DNA of 64,000 nucleotides, taken from contig NZ_CP012543.1 in assembly GCF_004803795.1 (NCBI RefSeq), positions 310,001 through 374,000 on the forward strand, given 5' to 3'. Origin of the DNA: Campylobacter rectus (GTDB lineage Bacteria > Campylobacterota > Campylobacteria > Campylobacterales > Campylobacteraceae). The translations under genes and the position numbers were made by a program. Positions 37,558 through 46,205 of the stretch are shown here, one piece after another (position 1 is the stretch's first letter; the number at the start of each line of letters is the position of its first letter). The notes beneath the pieces are model-generated. The model worked only from the letters and a program-made list of their open reading frames with translations. It was not told the DNA's origin and did not search any database.

Positions 37558-37892
37558 ATTCTAGGCGGTTTGTCAAGCGGATCTTGCAAATTTGGCTACG
37601 GGCGAGGGCGCGCAAATTCGTTAAATTTAAAGAGCGGATGCGGACTTTTAATGTGAAATTTAGCTGCGGCTAAATGTAAATTTAAAAGTTAGCCGGATTT
37701 ATCCGCTCTTTGTCGGCGCTAAGGTTGCCGTTACGGACGGCAAATCTCGGCTTGGATAGGCAATCAATCGACAAAGCTTAGCGCGAGCTAAATTTCCGTC
37801 GTCGTTAGGTCGGTTGGTGCGGCGGGCGGCTTTTAGCGGTAAATTTACCCGCCGCTTTAAGGTGCGTTAAGTTTAAATTCCGACTAAATTTG
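37558..37892. other. Intergenic region with a long nested hairpin
   Basis: Three nested stems lie at 37629-37711. Outer: AAAGAGCGGAT (37629-37639) with ATCCGCTCTTT (37701-37711). Middle: ACTTTTAA (37644-37651) with TTAAAAGT (37682-37689). Inner: ATTTAGC (37658-37664) with GCTAAAT (37669-37675) around TGCG. It could be a dsbI terminator or a structured RNA. No gene in the region. Confidence 0.7.
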
Positions 37893-37898
37893 TATAAT
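37893..37898 (+). promoter_or_regulatory. -10 promoter element for the nitroreductase gene
   Basis: TATAAT after TTTG, 27 bases before the AAAGGAG-containing leader start region and the ATG at 37925. Confidence 0.5.
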
Positions 37899-37924
37899 CG
37901 TTCATCCCAATCAAAGGAGCGAAA

Positions 37925-38554
37925 ATGAATTTTTTAGAAGTGATGAAATTTCGCCACGCGTGCAAAATTTTCGATGAAAATAAGAAAATAAGCGCAGGGG
38001 AATTTGATTTTATCTTGGAGGCCGGTAGGCTAAGCCCGAGCGCGATGGGACTGGAGCAGTGGGACTTCCTCGTCGTGCAAAACAAAGAGCTCAGGCAAAA
38101 GATCCGCGAAGTCTCATGGGATCAGCCTCAGATCACGTCTTGCTCGCACCTGGTCGTGATTTTGGGCAAGGTCGCCGAGATAAAATACGGCAGCGAATAC
38201 GTCGATAAAATAATCGCCAGATGCGAGGACAAGGCGCCCGAAACGATCGCTCAGAGACGAAATTTTTATCGCGATGTCTTGGTCGAGAATTTCAAAAACG
38301 ATGACGAGCTTACATTTCAGTGGTCGCACGAGCAGTGTATGATCGCAGCGGCAAATATGATGAATGCGGCGGCGAGCCTTGGCATCGACAGTTGCCCGGT
38401 TGAGGGCTTTGACAGGGCTGCGCTAAACGAGGTTTTAGGGCTTGATACGAGCAAGCAGCGCGTGGCTATCGTCGTGCCGTTTGGCTACCGCCTAAATCCT
38501 CAGCCTAAAAAATACCGCCGCGAACTAAGCGACATCGTGAAGTGGATTTATTAA
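37925..38554 (+). CDS. Nitroreductase-family NAD(P)H oxidoreductase (RdxA/NfsB-like)
   Basis: 209 residues, the size of Helicobacter/Campylobacter RdxA. FMN-binding residues sit in MKFRHACKIFDENKKI (about 7-22), LSPSAMGLEQWDFLVV (about 36-51), AAANMMNAAASLGIDSCPVEGFD in parts (about 140-162) and VAIVVPFGYR (about 179-188). It reduces nitro compounds or quinones with NAD(P)H, and such enzymes activate metronidazole. The natural substrate is unknown. AAAGGAGCG precedes the ATG. Single gene. Confidence 0.85.
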   Translation: MNFLEVMKFRHACKIFDENKKISAGEFDFILEAGRLSPSAMGLEQWDFLVVQNKELRQKIREVSWDQPQITSCSHLVVILGKVAEIKYGSEYVDKIIARCEDKAPETIAQRRNFYRDVLVENFKNDDELTFQWSHEQCMIAAANMMNAAASLGIDSCPVEGFDRAALNEVLGLDTSKQRVAIVVPFGYRLNPQPKKYRRELSDIVKWIY

Positions 38555-38738
38555 ATTTCATAGCAAAACAGCTGCGGAAATTTTAAAATTTAACGCGGTC
38601 GGCGCAAGCTTAACGCGGTTTTGGCGTCGGCCGAATTTTAAATTTAAGTTTTGTTACTCAAATTTGATGCAAATTTAAATTTGCCGAGGCGACGAAAATG
38701 AAAAACGAACCGATAAAATCTACGTCGGCAGGGAGAGC

Positions 38739-38960
38739 GTGTGCGCCGCAGATGATGTGAAAGCGCATCTATACGTTTCTAGCGATTTTGACGATTTTGC
38801 GACAAAGCTTTGCGCCAAACTGCCGTTTGACAAGCGGTCGCGCTATCTGGGTCGGTCGCAGCAAAACGCTGGTGGCGGCCCCGACGGGATAATCGTCTGG
38901 GGTAAAAAAGACGGCCGCGCTTATTTCGTGCGATATTTTATTTGGCTCAACGGAACTTAA
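38739..38960 (+). CDS. Hypothetical short protein, possibly a gene remnant
   Basis: 73 residues from a GTG. The frame stays open upstream to about 38679 without an ATG, and that stretch also reads like protein (KIYVGRESV). Cys- and Gly-rich with no known domain. It may be the 3' part of a decayed gene bordering the IS1595 relic. Weak start. Confidence 0.35.
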   Translation: MCAADDVKAHLYVSSDFDDFATKLCAKLPFDKRSRYLGRSQQNAGGGPDGIIVWGKKDGRAYFVRYFIWLNGT

Positions 38961-39178
38961 TACAAACACAAGGCGTATTAAGTAACGATAAAAACTATGT
39001 TCTTAAAAAGTAACAAGCGTAGCGAAGTTAAAAACATCTAAGTTTTCAGGTGAAATTTCCAAGCCAGTCTAGAAGCTTCGCTTTATATAAACCTGCCTGC
39101 AGCACCGTTTCGCTTGTTTTAAAATAGATGAAAGCTACTTTAAAGCTAAAAGGGTAAGGGGTCTTGTGCTTAGCTTCA

Positions 39179-39641
39179 TGCTACTGATAAGACGCACTCT
39201 CTTTGAGAAAAGAGGTAGAGGTATAGCAAAAAACACCGGTGCTTAACTTCGCTTAGCGTCGCTTCGCTAGCTACCGTCGCCTAATGGCTAGGGACCGCTC
39301 GTAACTGCGTCTTGAAAAGCTACGAACGCAGTGAAGTAGAGCAGAGCGGTATGCTTAAAAGAGATGGCAGAGTTTATACTCAAATAGTTAAAAACTGCTC
39401 CGCAAATGAACTAATGCTGATACTGTCGCAATATAGTAAGCTTGATAGTTCTACTATATACTATACTCTGATTGTTGGAAAGCTTATGACGGATTAGTAG
39501 ATTACGCAGCTTTAGCTCATTATAGAGTAAAGCATTCAAAGAATGAATTTTAGTTTGCTACTCTACAAGACACAAACGGTAAAAATCATATAAACGGTAT
39601 AGAAAACTTTTTCTCAAAGAGAGTGCGTCTTATCAGTAGCA
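39179..39641. repeat. Perfect 33-bp inverted repeat in the IS relic
   Basis: 39179-39211 (TGCTACTGATAAGACGCACT and on) is the exact reverse complement of 39609-39641. A third copy with one mismatch lies at 62553-62585. The arms flank 397 bases of transposase remains. Confidence 0.85.
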
Positions 39642-39808
39642 AGCAAAGCGCGGCTAAGCGCAAGAGCTACGACTTGCGTTGCTACTGCTTCCTGAAAGGC
39701 TACGAGTTTAGCGAAGTAGAGTTTAGATATAACACTAAAACTACACAGGAAAACTTATATCAGAAACTGTTGAAATTGATAAGAGAGAATCCGATTAAGT
39801 TTAATTGA
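39312..39808 (+). pseudogene. IS1595-family transposase, frameshifted remnant
   Basis: The pieces join into an IS1595/IS1016-type DDE transposase. MLKRDGRVYTQIVKNCSANE is followed, after a frameshift near 39465, by TDCWKAYDGLVDY and HYRVKHSKNEF. A stop at about 39549 is followed by KNHINGIENF, which carries the DDE glutamate, and then by EFRYNTKT and LLKLIRENPIKFN to the stop at 39808. The N-terminal zinc-binding part is missing. Two in-frame additions (KSYERSEVEQ at the start, and GYEFSEVE where the family has CE) resemble a dispersed repeat. Confidence 0.85.
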
Positions 39809-40056
39809 GCCTTTTTTATACGAGCGAGTATTTAACCGCGCTGCACGGTGAAAGTCGGTATGAGCCAACTGGGGCGCACCCGTATTTGTTTTGCGAACGG
39901 CTCGGCAGATTTGCTCAAATTTAAGACGCAAATTTCGGCAAAATTTCAAATTTGCCGAAATTTTAAGCTTCAAATTTAAGAATTTACGACCGCGCTAAAT
40001 TTACCGAGCCTGCAAATTTAGCCAAATTTACACAAATCCCGCAATCTCAAATCTAA

Positions 40057-41211
40057 CTAAAATTTATCGCTCTGCCCGTTTAGCAGCTTATCCACGACAT
40101 ATACGGCGACCTTTTTCGCGCCGTTCATACTGATGTGCACGCCGTCGTCGTTGCGTAGCGGCTTTTTATCGGCGCCCGCTTTGAGAAATTTACCGCCCTT
40201 GCAGATCGCGCCGCCGATATCGATGTAGCGCGCGCCGTATTTTTGCGCCGCATCCTTGTAGATCAGGTTTAGCGCTTTCATTTTTTTGTCGAATTTCTCG
40301 CTTTTCATACACGGTATTCCTAGCCACACGACCTGCGCGCCGTGCTCTTCGGCGATCTCGTAGATCTCGGCGATCCTGCCCTCATACGCTTCGCGCCACG
40401 CCTCGCTGCCAAAGTCCAGCGTTCGCTCGTCAAAGGAGTAGCTATAAGCGTCGTTTGCGCCAAATAGCGCCAAAATGAGCAAATTTTGCGGGCGCTCTTT
40501 GAGGTTTGCGAGTGCGGTTTTTAGCTCCTCGCTCCAGTCGTAAAATTTCTTATTCGTGAGTCCGGTGCTGGCTTTCGCCATATTTTTTATCGCGATTTTT
40601 CTGGTCTTTAGCGCATTTTCAAAGCCCCAACCAAAGCCTTGCATTATGGAGTCGCCTATCAAAATAACGCCTAAATTTTCATTTAATTCGATATCAAAAG
40701 GCTCGGATTTTGATATCGCGCCCTTGTCCGTCCGGGCTACGGTTTCGTGCGGTAAATTTGACAAATTTAGAGCCGGCGAGCTGTTTTTGTCTAAATTTAA
40801 AGGTGTTTGAGCGTGTGAAGTTTGAGCGCTGTGCGCCGTTAAATTCGTTTCTTTTATCGCGCTTGTGCTCGGCGTTAAATTTTGCGTATTTTGAGCATTT
40901 AAATTTGAAGGCGCGGTTTGGTTGGTGGTTAAATTTTGCTCTGCTTTAACGCTTGCCGTAGCTTGATTATTTTTAGAATTTGACTCGTCAAGTCCGGCGT
41001 GAAAGATCCGCATAATTTTGTCAAATACGGATTTTGCGCTTTGCGCACTCTCTTCGGCGGCGTTTATAAATTTATCGCTCAGCGCCATCGCGCGCTCGTC
41101 CGTGATGAAAAAATCTTTTTGATATTTGGCTTCGTAGTAGTTTGACAGCGGTCGCAAAAACAGCGCGATCAGCGTAAAAAACGCAAGAAAAACCCCGAAA
41201 AACGCTCTCAT
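40057..41211 (-). CDS. SGNH/DUF459 hydrolase-like protein, PatB-like
   Basis: 384 residues. N-terminal membrane anchor (about 3-20). A low-complexity Asn/Thr/Ser/Ala-rich linker fills about 75-170. The SGNH hydrolase follows with GDSIMQGFG (block I Ser), LALFGANDAY (block III) and DGVHISMNGA (catalytic Asp-His). It starts within the stop codon of the MBOAT gene (TAATG), so they act together. In Campylobacter such a pair O-acetylates peptidoglycan (PatA/PatB). Alginate-type or other polysaccharide acetylation is an alternative. Confidence 0.75.
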   Translation of the reverse strand: MRAFFGVFLAFFTLIALFLRPLSNYYEAKYQKDFFITDERAMALSDKFINAAEESAQSAKSVFDKIMRIFHAGLDESNSKNNQATASVKAEQNLTTNQTAPSNLNAQNTQNLTPSTSAIKETNLTAHSAQTSHAQTPLNLDKNSSPALNLSNLPHETVARTDKGAISKSEPFDIELNENLGVILIGDSIMQGFGWGFENALKTRKIAIKNMAKASTGLTNKKFYDWSEELKTALANLKERPQNLLILALFGANDAYSYSFDERTLDFGSEAWREAYEGRIAEIYEIAEEHGAQVVWLGIPCMKSEKFDKKMKALNLIYKDAAQKYGARYIDIGGAICKGGKFLKAGADKKPLRNDDGVHISMNGAKKVAVYVVDKLLNGQSDKF

Positions 41212-42545
41212 TAAAATCCTTGATAGATGAAGTTGGGCATGCCTGAAGGCATCAAAAAGTAGATAATTATCCCAAAAATCGCCAAAAAAACGGCTGAAAA
41301 AAAGATGTTTAAATTTTCAAAAAACTTGATCAAGAGCGGATAAACGTCAAACGCGGCGTATAAAAATACAAAGGCGAAAACGCCCGCAAATAGCGCGCAA
41401 ATCGCAAAAAGCTCGTCGTGCGAGTTTCTAAAAATAGCCCCGATATAGCGCACCGCCCCCTCAAAATCCATCGTGAAAAATACCCAGACCATACTCACGA
41501 AAATAAAAGTAAAATAGCGGGCCGGCATAGCTGATTTTAGCCATTCGCGCTCGCTGGTTAAATTTAAAAACACGACGCCAAGGCCGTGGATGAGCCCCCA
41601 GAGCAAAAAACCAAGCCCGGCGCCGTGCCAGACGCCCGAGATCGCAAAGACCAGCATCACGTTTAGCTGCGTTTGCGCCCGGGTGCCGCGACTGCCTCCG
41701 AGCGGAAAATATACGCACTCTTTGAAAAAATTCATAAGGCTGATGTGCCAATTTTGCCAGAAAATTTTTAAATTTCGCGCCGTAAAAGGGCGGTTGAAGT
41801 TTTGCGGTAGCGTAAAACCGCACATGAGCCCGAGCGCCGTTACAAAGTCCACGTAGCCGCTAAAATCGGCGTAAAGCAGCACGCTGTAACCAAAAAGCGC
41901 GCCAAGAAGCTGCGAGGCGGGCAGGGTGGGCGCGGCGAAAATGGGGTTTATGAGCTCGAAAAGATGGTTTGCGATAATGAGTTTTTTAAAAAGCGCGGAG
42001 CACAAAAGCGCGAATACGGCGGGGCTGGCGCTAAAAACCTTGGGCGAATTTAACGCCTCGAAAAAGGGCTTTGGCCGCAAAATCGGACCCGAAATAATTG
42101 CGGCGAAAAAGCTAAGAAAAATGAGCGTATCAAAGTAGCTAGGCGCCTCCAGTTCGCCGCCCCGCACGGCCTTTAGCAGCAAGATGCTCATAAACGAATA
42201 AAACGAAATGCCAAGCGGCAGCGCGATGTTTTCGAGTCTTATGACACCGAATTTGATCGTGAAATAGCCGCCGTATTTAAAAAACGCAAGCGCGCAAAGC
42301 ACGAAAATAACGCCCGCGGCAAACGGTAGTGCCGAGTCTTTGTCCGCTACGGCTCTGACAAAGAGAAAAATCGCCGTGCTAAAGATAAAATTTATGATTA
42401 GAAATTTAAGCCCGAACGAGGCCAGAAACAAGTAGGAAAAGGCGAGTAAAACGGCTTTTTGAGCTTGCGTTTTATCGTTTAAAAAATAATAAATCGGCCA
42501 AAAAATAAAAAAACACAAGCCAAATTCTATAGAAAAAAGATTCAT
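41211..42545 (-). CDS. MBOAT O-acyltransferase, PatA/AlgI-like
   Basis: 444 residues with about 11-12 membrane helices. The MBOAT family is shown by NFNRPFTARNLKIFWQNWH in two parts (about 263-281), SLMNFFKECVYFPLGGSRG (about 283-301) and the catalytic His in ISGVWHGAGLGFLLWG (about 315-330). It moves acetyl groups across the inner membrane to the partner hydrolase encoded downstream, with a one-base overlap. Likely peptidoglycan O-acetylation. Confidence 0.82.
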   Translation of the reverse strand: MNLFSIEFGLCFFIFWPIYYFLNDKTQAQKAVLLAFSYLFLASFGLKFLIINFIFSTAIFLFVRAVADKDSALPFAAGVIFVLCALAFFKYGGYFTIKFGVIRLENIALPLGISFYSFMSILLLKAVRGGELEAPSYFDTLIFLSFFAAIISGPILRPKPFFEALNSPKVFSASPAVFALLCSALFKKLIIANHLFELINPIFAAPTLPASQLLGALFGYSVLLYADFSGYVDFVTALGLMCGFTLPQNFNRPFTARNLKIFWQNWHISLMNFFKECVYFPLGGSRGTRAQTQLNVMLVFAISGVWHGAGLGFLLWGLIHGLGVVFLNLTSEREWLKSAMPARYFTFIFVSMVWVFFTMDFEGAVRYIGAIFRNSHDELFAICALFAGVFAFVFLYAAFDVYPLLIKFFENLNIFFSAVFLAIFGIIIYFLMPSGMPNFIYQGF

Positions 42546-43112
42546 ATCCTACCTAAATTTTTACGTAATTATATAAAATTTTTATTTCGGATTAGGTTAA
42601 ATCTACGTTTGCGGTAAATTTAAAATTTAATCCGTGATTTGCGACTTTTGCTAGCACGCGTCTTTTAAATTTAAACTCGAATTTACACTAAATTTATGCT
42701 GAAAAATCGCTTGCAAATCAAACGGCGAGCGAGGGTGAGTTTTTGTAAAATCGAGTACGAAAGCGCAATCAGACTAGCGTAAGCGGGGCGGCGTAGCGCG
42801 AGTTTTCGGTTTTGCGCCGAGGCGTTTTGCCTTATCGCTTCATCTTTAAATTTAAGTTTAAAAATCGCAAAAACCCGGCAATGTGAGGGGCGTGTTTTAA
42901 ATCTTGCGTCAAATTTTGACTTAAAATTTGAGTTTAAAAACGGCTCGCGAATCGGTCGGTTTAAGTTTTGCGCCGAATTTGCACTAAATTTGACCCCGAA
43001 AATCGCCCCGCCCGTCTTACGAAACCTCGGCGATGCGGTTAAATTTAGAGATGCTTTATCGCCATAAACTTAGCGGCGCTAAGCGGATTTACTGATTTTA
43101 GAGCGGTTCGTC
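42546..43112. other. 567-base gene-free stretch
   Basis: AAATTT-rich filler with a GC-rich island at about 42720-42840 that resembles other repeat-like islands (GCGTAGCGCGAG). No gene or RNA recognised. Confidence 0.5.
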
Positions 43113-43580
43113 CTATAAATTTCTTATCGCCGCAAGCACGTTTGCCGCGTCGTTTGCGGGCTCGGCGATTTTGTCAAATCTCTCAACGACCTCGCCGCCT
43201 TTGATAATAAGCGTTTGTCGGTGGTAAAATTTCTTACCGTCGTTCGTCGTAAATGTTTGCAAATTTAGCGCGGTTTCAAGCTCAAAATTTTCATCGCTCA
43301 AAAAGATAAAATTTGCGCCCAGGCCCTGCTTAAATTCAGCCATTTTCTCTATGCTTTGCGACCCTACGGCGATTAGTGTAAAGCCTGCGGCTTTGATATC
43401 GGCAAGGTTTTCTTGATAGGCTTTACACTGAAGCGTGCAGCCGGTTAGCCCTTTTAAATCTTTTAAATTTTCGGGTAAAAACTTCCCGCTTTCGCCCATT
43501 TTCGGATAAGTAAAAACGATGCAGTTTTTGCCTCCGGTTAGCTCGCTAAAACTGACCGAATTTCCGTTTATGTCTTTCAT
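43113..43580 (-). CDS. BCP-type peroxiredoxin
   Basis: 155 residues with a thioredoxin fold. The active site region CIVFTYPKMGESGKF leads to LTGCTLQCKAYQE, with the peroxidatic Cys in TGCTLQC and a second Cys four residues on, the bacterioferritin-comigratory protein arrangement. An 11-12-residue insertion (about 30-42) sits between YPKMG and TGC. It reduces hydrogen peroxide and organic peroxides with thioredoxin. Both cysteines are coded by normal codons, so it is not a selenoprotein form. An AAAGGAAAAA site precedes the ATG. Confidence 0.82.
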   Translation of the reverse strand: MKDINGNSVSFSELTGGKNCIVFTYPKMGESGKFLPENLKDLKGLTGCTLQCKAYQENLADIKAAGFTLIAVGSQSIEKMAEFKQGLGANFIFLSDENFELETALNLQTFTTNDGKKFYHRQTLIIKGGEVVERFDKIAEPANDAANVLAAIRNL

Positions 43581-43770
43581 TTTTTTCCTTTAAATTTATT
43601 CATTTCAAAAATTTCTTTGCTTGCGTATGCGTTTTGTCTATTTACGACGTCCAAGATCACGATCGTGCCGTCTTTTTTCTCGTAATATGCGGCATTTGCC
43701 GATGTTTGAGTTCGTGAGCTTTTTATATTTTGGTCTTGATAGCGCCTCGATTTTACGCAAAATATTGCAA
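43546..43770 (-). pseudogene. Coding-like fragment upstream of the peroxiredoxin gene
   Basis: A 74-codon open frame with no ATG near its start includes natural-looking sequence (AAYYEKKDGTIVILDVV, then RQNAYASKEIFEM). A neighbouring frame is open upstream and preceded by AAGGAG near 43807, suggesting a frameshift. It overlaps the start of the peroxiredoxin gene. Likely a decayed gene; identity unknown. Confidence 0.35.
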
Positions 43771-44065
43771 CTTATTAAAGACTGCGTTTTTTGTCGAAAT
43801 TTGATCTCCTTAAGCCGCTTTCGGTATTATTTTTAGCGCTATCATACGTCCAAAAGGCCATTTTGGACTCCTTTGGCGTGTAGCCGGACTCTTGTTTGCT
43901 ACTCTTTTTTCGTTTGCCATTTGCGCGTTCGGCCGGTCGTTATACGGCTTGTTGAATTTTTCGCTCTTCGTTTAAGGAGTTAAAATTTTTCCATCCGCGT
44001 TGTCGTCTTAAGCTCTTTGGCCAAAATTGCCTAACTATACGATTTAACGTCTTAAAATGCCTAAG
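43771..44065. other. Gene-free stretch
   Basis: Nothing recognised apart from the possible upstream part of the decayed frame. Confidence 0.4.
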
Positions 44066-44734
44066 CTAAATTTTTCTAGCCCGTGCATTAAAAAAATACA
44101 CCAAAAACAAAACCAAAAAGCTAATAGCAAGCATAATCGCCGAATAAACGTGCGCCTTGGTGTAGTCCATAAGCTCGACGGCCTCGTAGATAGCGATGCT
44201 GGCAACCTTGGTCTTGTCCCCGACGCTGCCGCCTATCATCAGCACGACGCCAAACTCGCCCAAAGTATGCGCAAAGCTCACGATCAGTGCGGTTAGAAGC
44301 GAAGGCTTGATATTTGGCAGAGCGACTCTAAGAAGCGTCTCCCATCTGCCTTTACCCAGCGAATAGCTCGCCTCAAAAAGGCTCTTCGGTAGGCTCGCAA
44401 AGCCCGCCTGAAGCGGCTGAAACATAAACGGCAGCGAGTAAATGCAGCTAGCGATAATAAGGCCTGAAAAGTTAAAAACCAAGCGAATATCAAAGGTTTC
44501 CTCGAAAAATTTGCCTAAAAAGTTGTAAGGCGAGAGAAAAACCAGCAGGTAAAATCCCAGCACCGAGGGCGGTAGCACGAGTGGTAGCGAGATCACGGCC
44601 TCGAGTGCGGGCTTAAATCTAAAACTCGCTCGGCTGAGCCAAAACGCAAGCGGCATCACGAGGAAAAACAGGATAGCCGTCGAGATAAAAGCGAGTTTTA
44701 GCGAGAGGTAGAACGGGGTAAAATCAATGTTCAT
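44066..44734 (-). CDS. modB: Molybdate ABC transporter permease ModB
   Basis: 222 residues with about five membrane helices. The EAA loop that docks on ModC reads ASLPKSLFEASYSLGKGRWETL (about 113-134, in parts), and LVLPPSVLGFYLL is typical of ModB/CysT permeases. It lies last in modE-modA-mop-modC-modB; its start overlaps the end of modC by 11 bases. modB follows modC here, the reverse of the E. coli order. Confidence 0.92.
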   Translation of the reverse strand: MNIDFTPFYLSLKLAFISTAILFFLVMPLAFWLSRASFRFKPALEAVISLPLVLPPSVLGFYLLVFLSPYNFLGKFFEETFDIRLVFNFSGLIIASCIYSLPFMFQPLQAGFASLPKSLFEASYSLGKGRWETLLRVALPNIKPSLLTALIVSFAHTLGEFGVVLMIGGSVGDKTKVASIAIYEAVELMDYTKAHVYSAIMLAISFLVLFLVYFFNARARKI

Positions 44735-46205
44735 TTGAGCTCGCTTTCATACCGTGAAATTCGGCGTTTTTGTTGCTTTTTGGTTCGCGGTTCGGGCTGC
44801 GGGCGGATTTTTCGGCGCCACTTTCATTAAATTTAAAATTAGCTTTATCTCCGTAAATTTTACCGCACACGATATTTACGCCACTGCCAAATTCATAGCT
44901 TGCTTTTGCGTTTGTTGCTAAATTTACAATCGGCGCACCGTTTTTGTCGCCTTTGCGCCGCTCATCGGCAAGATCGGGAGCGGTTTTTTGGGTGCGGTTT
45001 TCGTATGCGCTGTCAAATTTAAAACTTATTTTTGCATTATGATTTTCGCGGCTTTGCTCTCCGTGCATACTTTTAAATTTAAAATTGGCTTGTGCGCCGT
45101 AAATTTCGACGCGGCTACGTTCGCTAAATTTAACATTAGTATTTTTGCCGTGCGGTTCGCAGGTTTTTAGCGCGTCGCACCTACTATTTTCGCTGTTTTG
45201 TCCGCCGTCAAATTTACGGCTTGCCTTTGCCTCCGCCGTCAAATTTGCGTCCTTTTCGCTGCTATCGCGTCCGCCGACAAATTTGACGTTAGCGTTTTCG
45301 TCATATGCTACGTCGCTCGCGCAGCTTCCTCGTTCGCCGTCAAAATCACCGCTTTTTTGCAAATTTAACCCAAACGCTTTTGCGCTCAATACCGCTTCGT
45401 CGTCCGATCTTAAATTTGCCGCCTCGGCTGCGCTAAGAGCCACTTCGCAAAGCTGCTGGCCGACTAGCACGACGGCGACGTAGATAGCGTCGCGTTTTGA
45501 GATCTCTAAGATCTTAGCCGGCAGGCTAAATTTTTGCGAGCCCGAATGCCGCAAAAATATCTCGCTAGGGCTTCCGACATGCGCTATTTTGCCGTTTTCA
45601 AGCACAAAAACTTTTGATGCGAGTTTATAGATCTCGGCGACGTCGTGACTAACCAAAACGGTCGTCATATTAAATTCGGCGTGGATCTTAGCCAGGTAGT
45701 CTTGCAGCTTTTCGCGCATCGCGTTATCAAGTGCGGAGAGCGGCTCGTCGAGTAGTAAAATTTCAGGCTTTCGCATAAGTGCGCGAGCTAGGGCGGCGCG
45801 CTGCTTTTGGCCGCCCGAGAGCTGCGAGATAGCGGCGTTTTCCAGCGAGCTCATCTCGACTAGATCTAGCAGCTTATGCGCTAAATTTAAGTCGTTATTT
45901 GCAAAAAGCAGGTTTTTCATCACGTTCATATTTGGAAAAAGCGCGTAGTCTTGAAATAAAAACCCGATATTTCGGCTTTGCGGAGGAGCGAAATTTTTAC
46001 CCTCGAAAAGCGTCTTACCGCCCGCTTTTATCGCTCCGCTATCCGGCGTCTCAAAACCTGCGATTAGGCGCAGCAGCGTCGTTTTACCGCTACCGCTTTT
46101 GCCGTAAAGAGCGACGAATTCGCCCTTTTTGACGTTTAAATTTACGTCTAACTCAAATTTCCCGTCTGCGCCGTTTAGGCTTTTTTTACAATTTAGTTCT
46201 ATCAT
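44724..46205 (-). CDS. modC: Molybdate ABC transporter ATPase ModC with long repeat tail
   Basis: 493 residues, about 140-200 more than usual. Walker A GKSGSGKT (35-42), signature LSGGQKQR (129-136), Walker B ILLLDEP (149-155) and the switch His in VSHD (about 186-189) are intact. A TOBE-like region (about 222-285) follows. The tail (about 286-493) is hydrophilic and contains degenerate repeats: AKASRKFDGG, AKISFKFDSA and AKASYEFGSG, and YGAQANFKF and YGDKANFKF. The frame is open and runs into modB. The function of the tail is unknown. Start overlaps mop (ATGA type). Confidence 0.9.
   Translation of the reverse strand: MIELNCKKSLNGADGKFELDVNLNVKKGEFVALYGKSGSGKTTLLRLIAGFETPDSGAIKAGGKTLFEGKNFAPPQSRNIGFLFQDYALFPNMNVMKNLLFANNDLNLAHKLLDLVEMSSLENAAISQLSGGQKQRAALARALMRKPEILLLDEPLSALDNAMREKLQDYLAKIHAEFNMTTVLVSHDVAEIYKLASKVFVLENGKIAHVGSPSEIFLRHSGSQKFSLPAKILEISKRDAIYVAVVLVGQQLCEVALSAAEAANLRSDDEAVLSAKAFGLNLQKSGDFDGERGSCASDVAYDENANVKFVGGRDSSEKDANLTAEAKASRKFDGGQNSENSRCDALKTCEPHGKNTNVKFSERSRVEIYGAQANFKFKSMHGEQSRENHNAKISFKFDSAYENRTQKTAPDLADERRKGDKNGAPIVNLATNAKASYEFGSGVNIVCGKIYGDKANFKFNESGAEKSARSPNREPKSNKNAEFHGMKASSNEH

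Larger units (their letters stand above)
38961..40056. other. Gene-poor region holding an IS1595 relic
   Basis: The region contains repeat arms at 39179-39211 and 39609-39641 and the transposase remains at 39312-39808. The rest (38961-39178 and 39809-40056) has no gene; the second part is AAATTT-rich. An AAAGGGTAAGGGGTC stretch near 39149 resembles the ends of the MITE-like element. Confidence 0.6.

Noticed and set aside
39755-39973. Open frame on the minus strand after the IS relic
   Set aside because: It overlaps the transposase end and AAATTT filler; no ribosome site or family match.
43113-43580. Peroxiredoxin as a second selenoprotein
   Set aside because: Both active-site positions are coded by Cys codons with no in-frame UGA.
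44988-45483. Open frames antisense to the ModC tail
   Set aside because: The repeat-rich tail gives open frames on both strands; the sense frame continues the intact ModC core.
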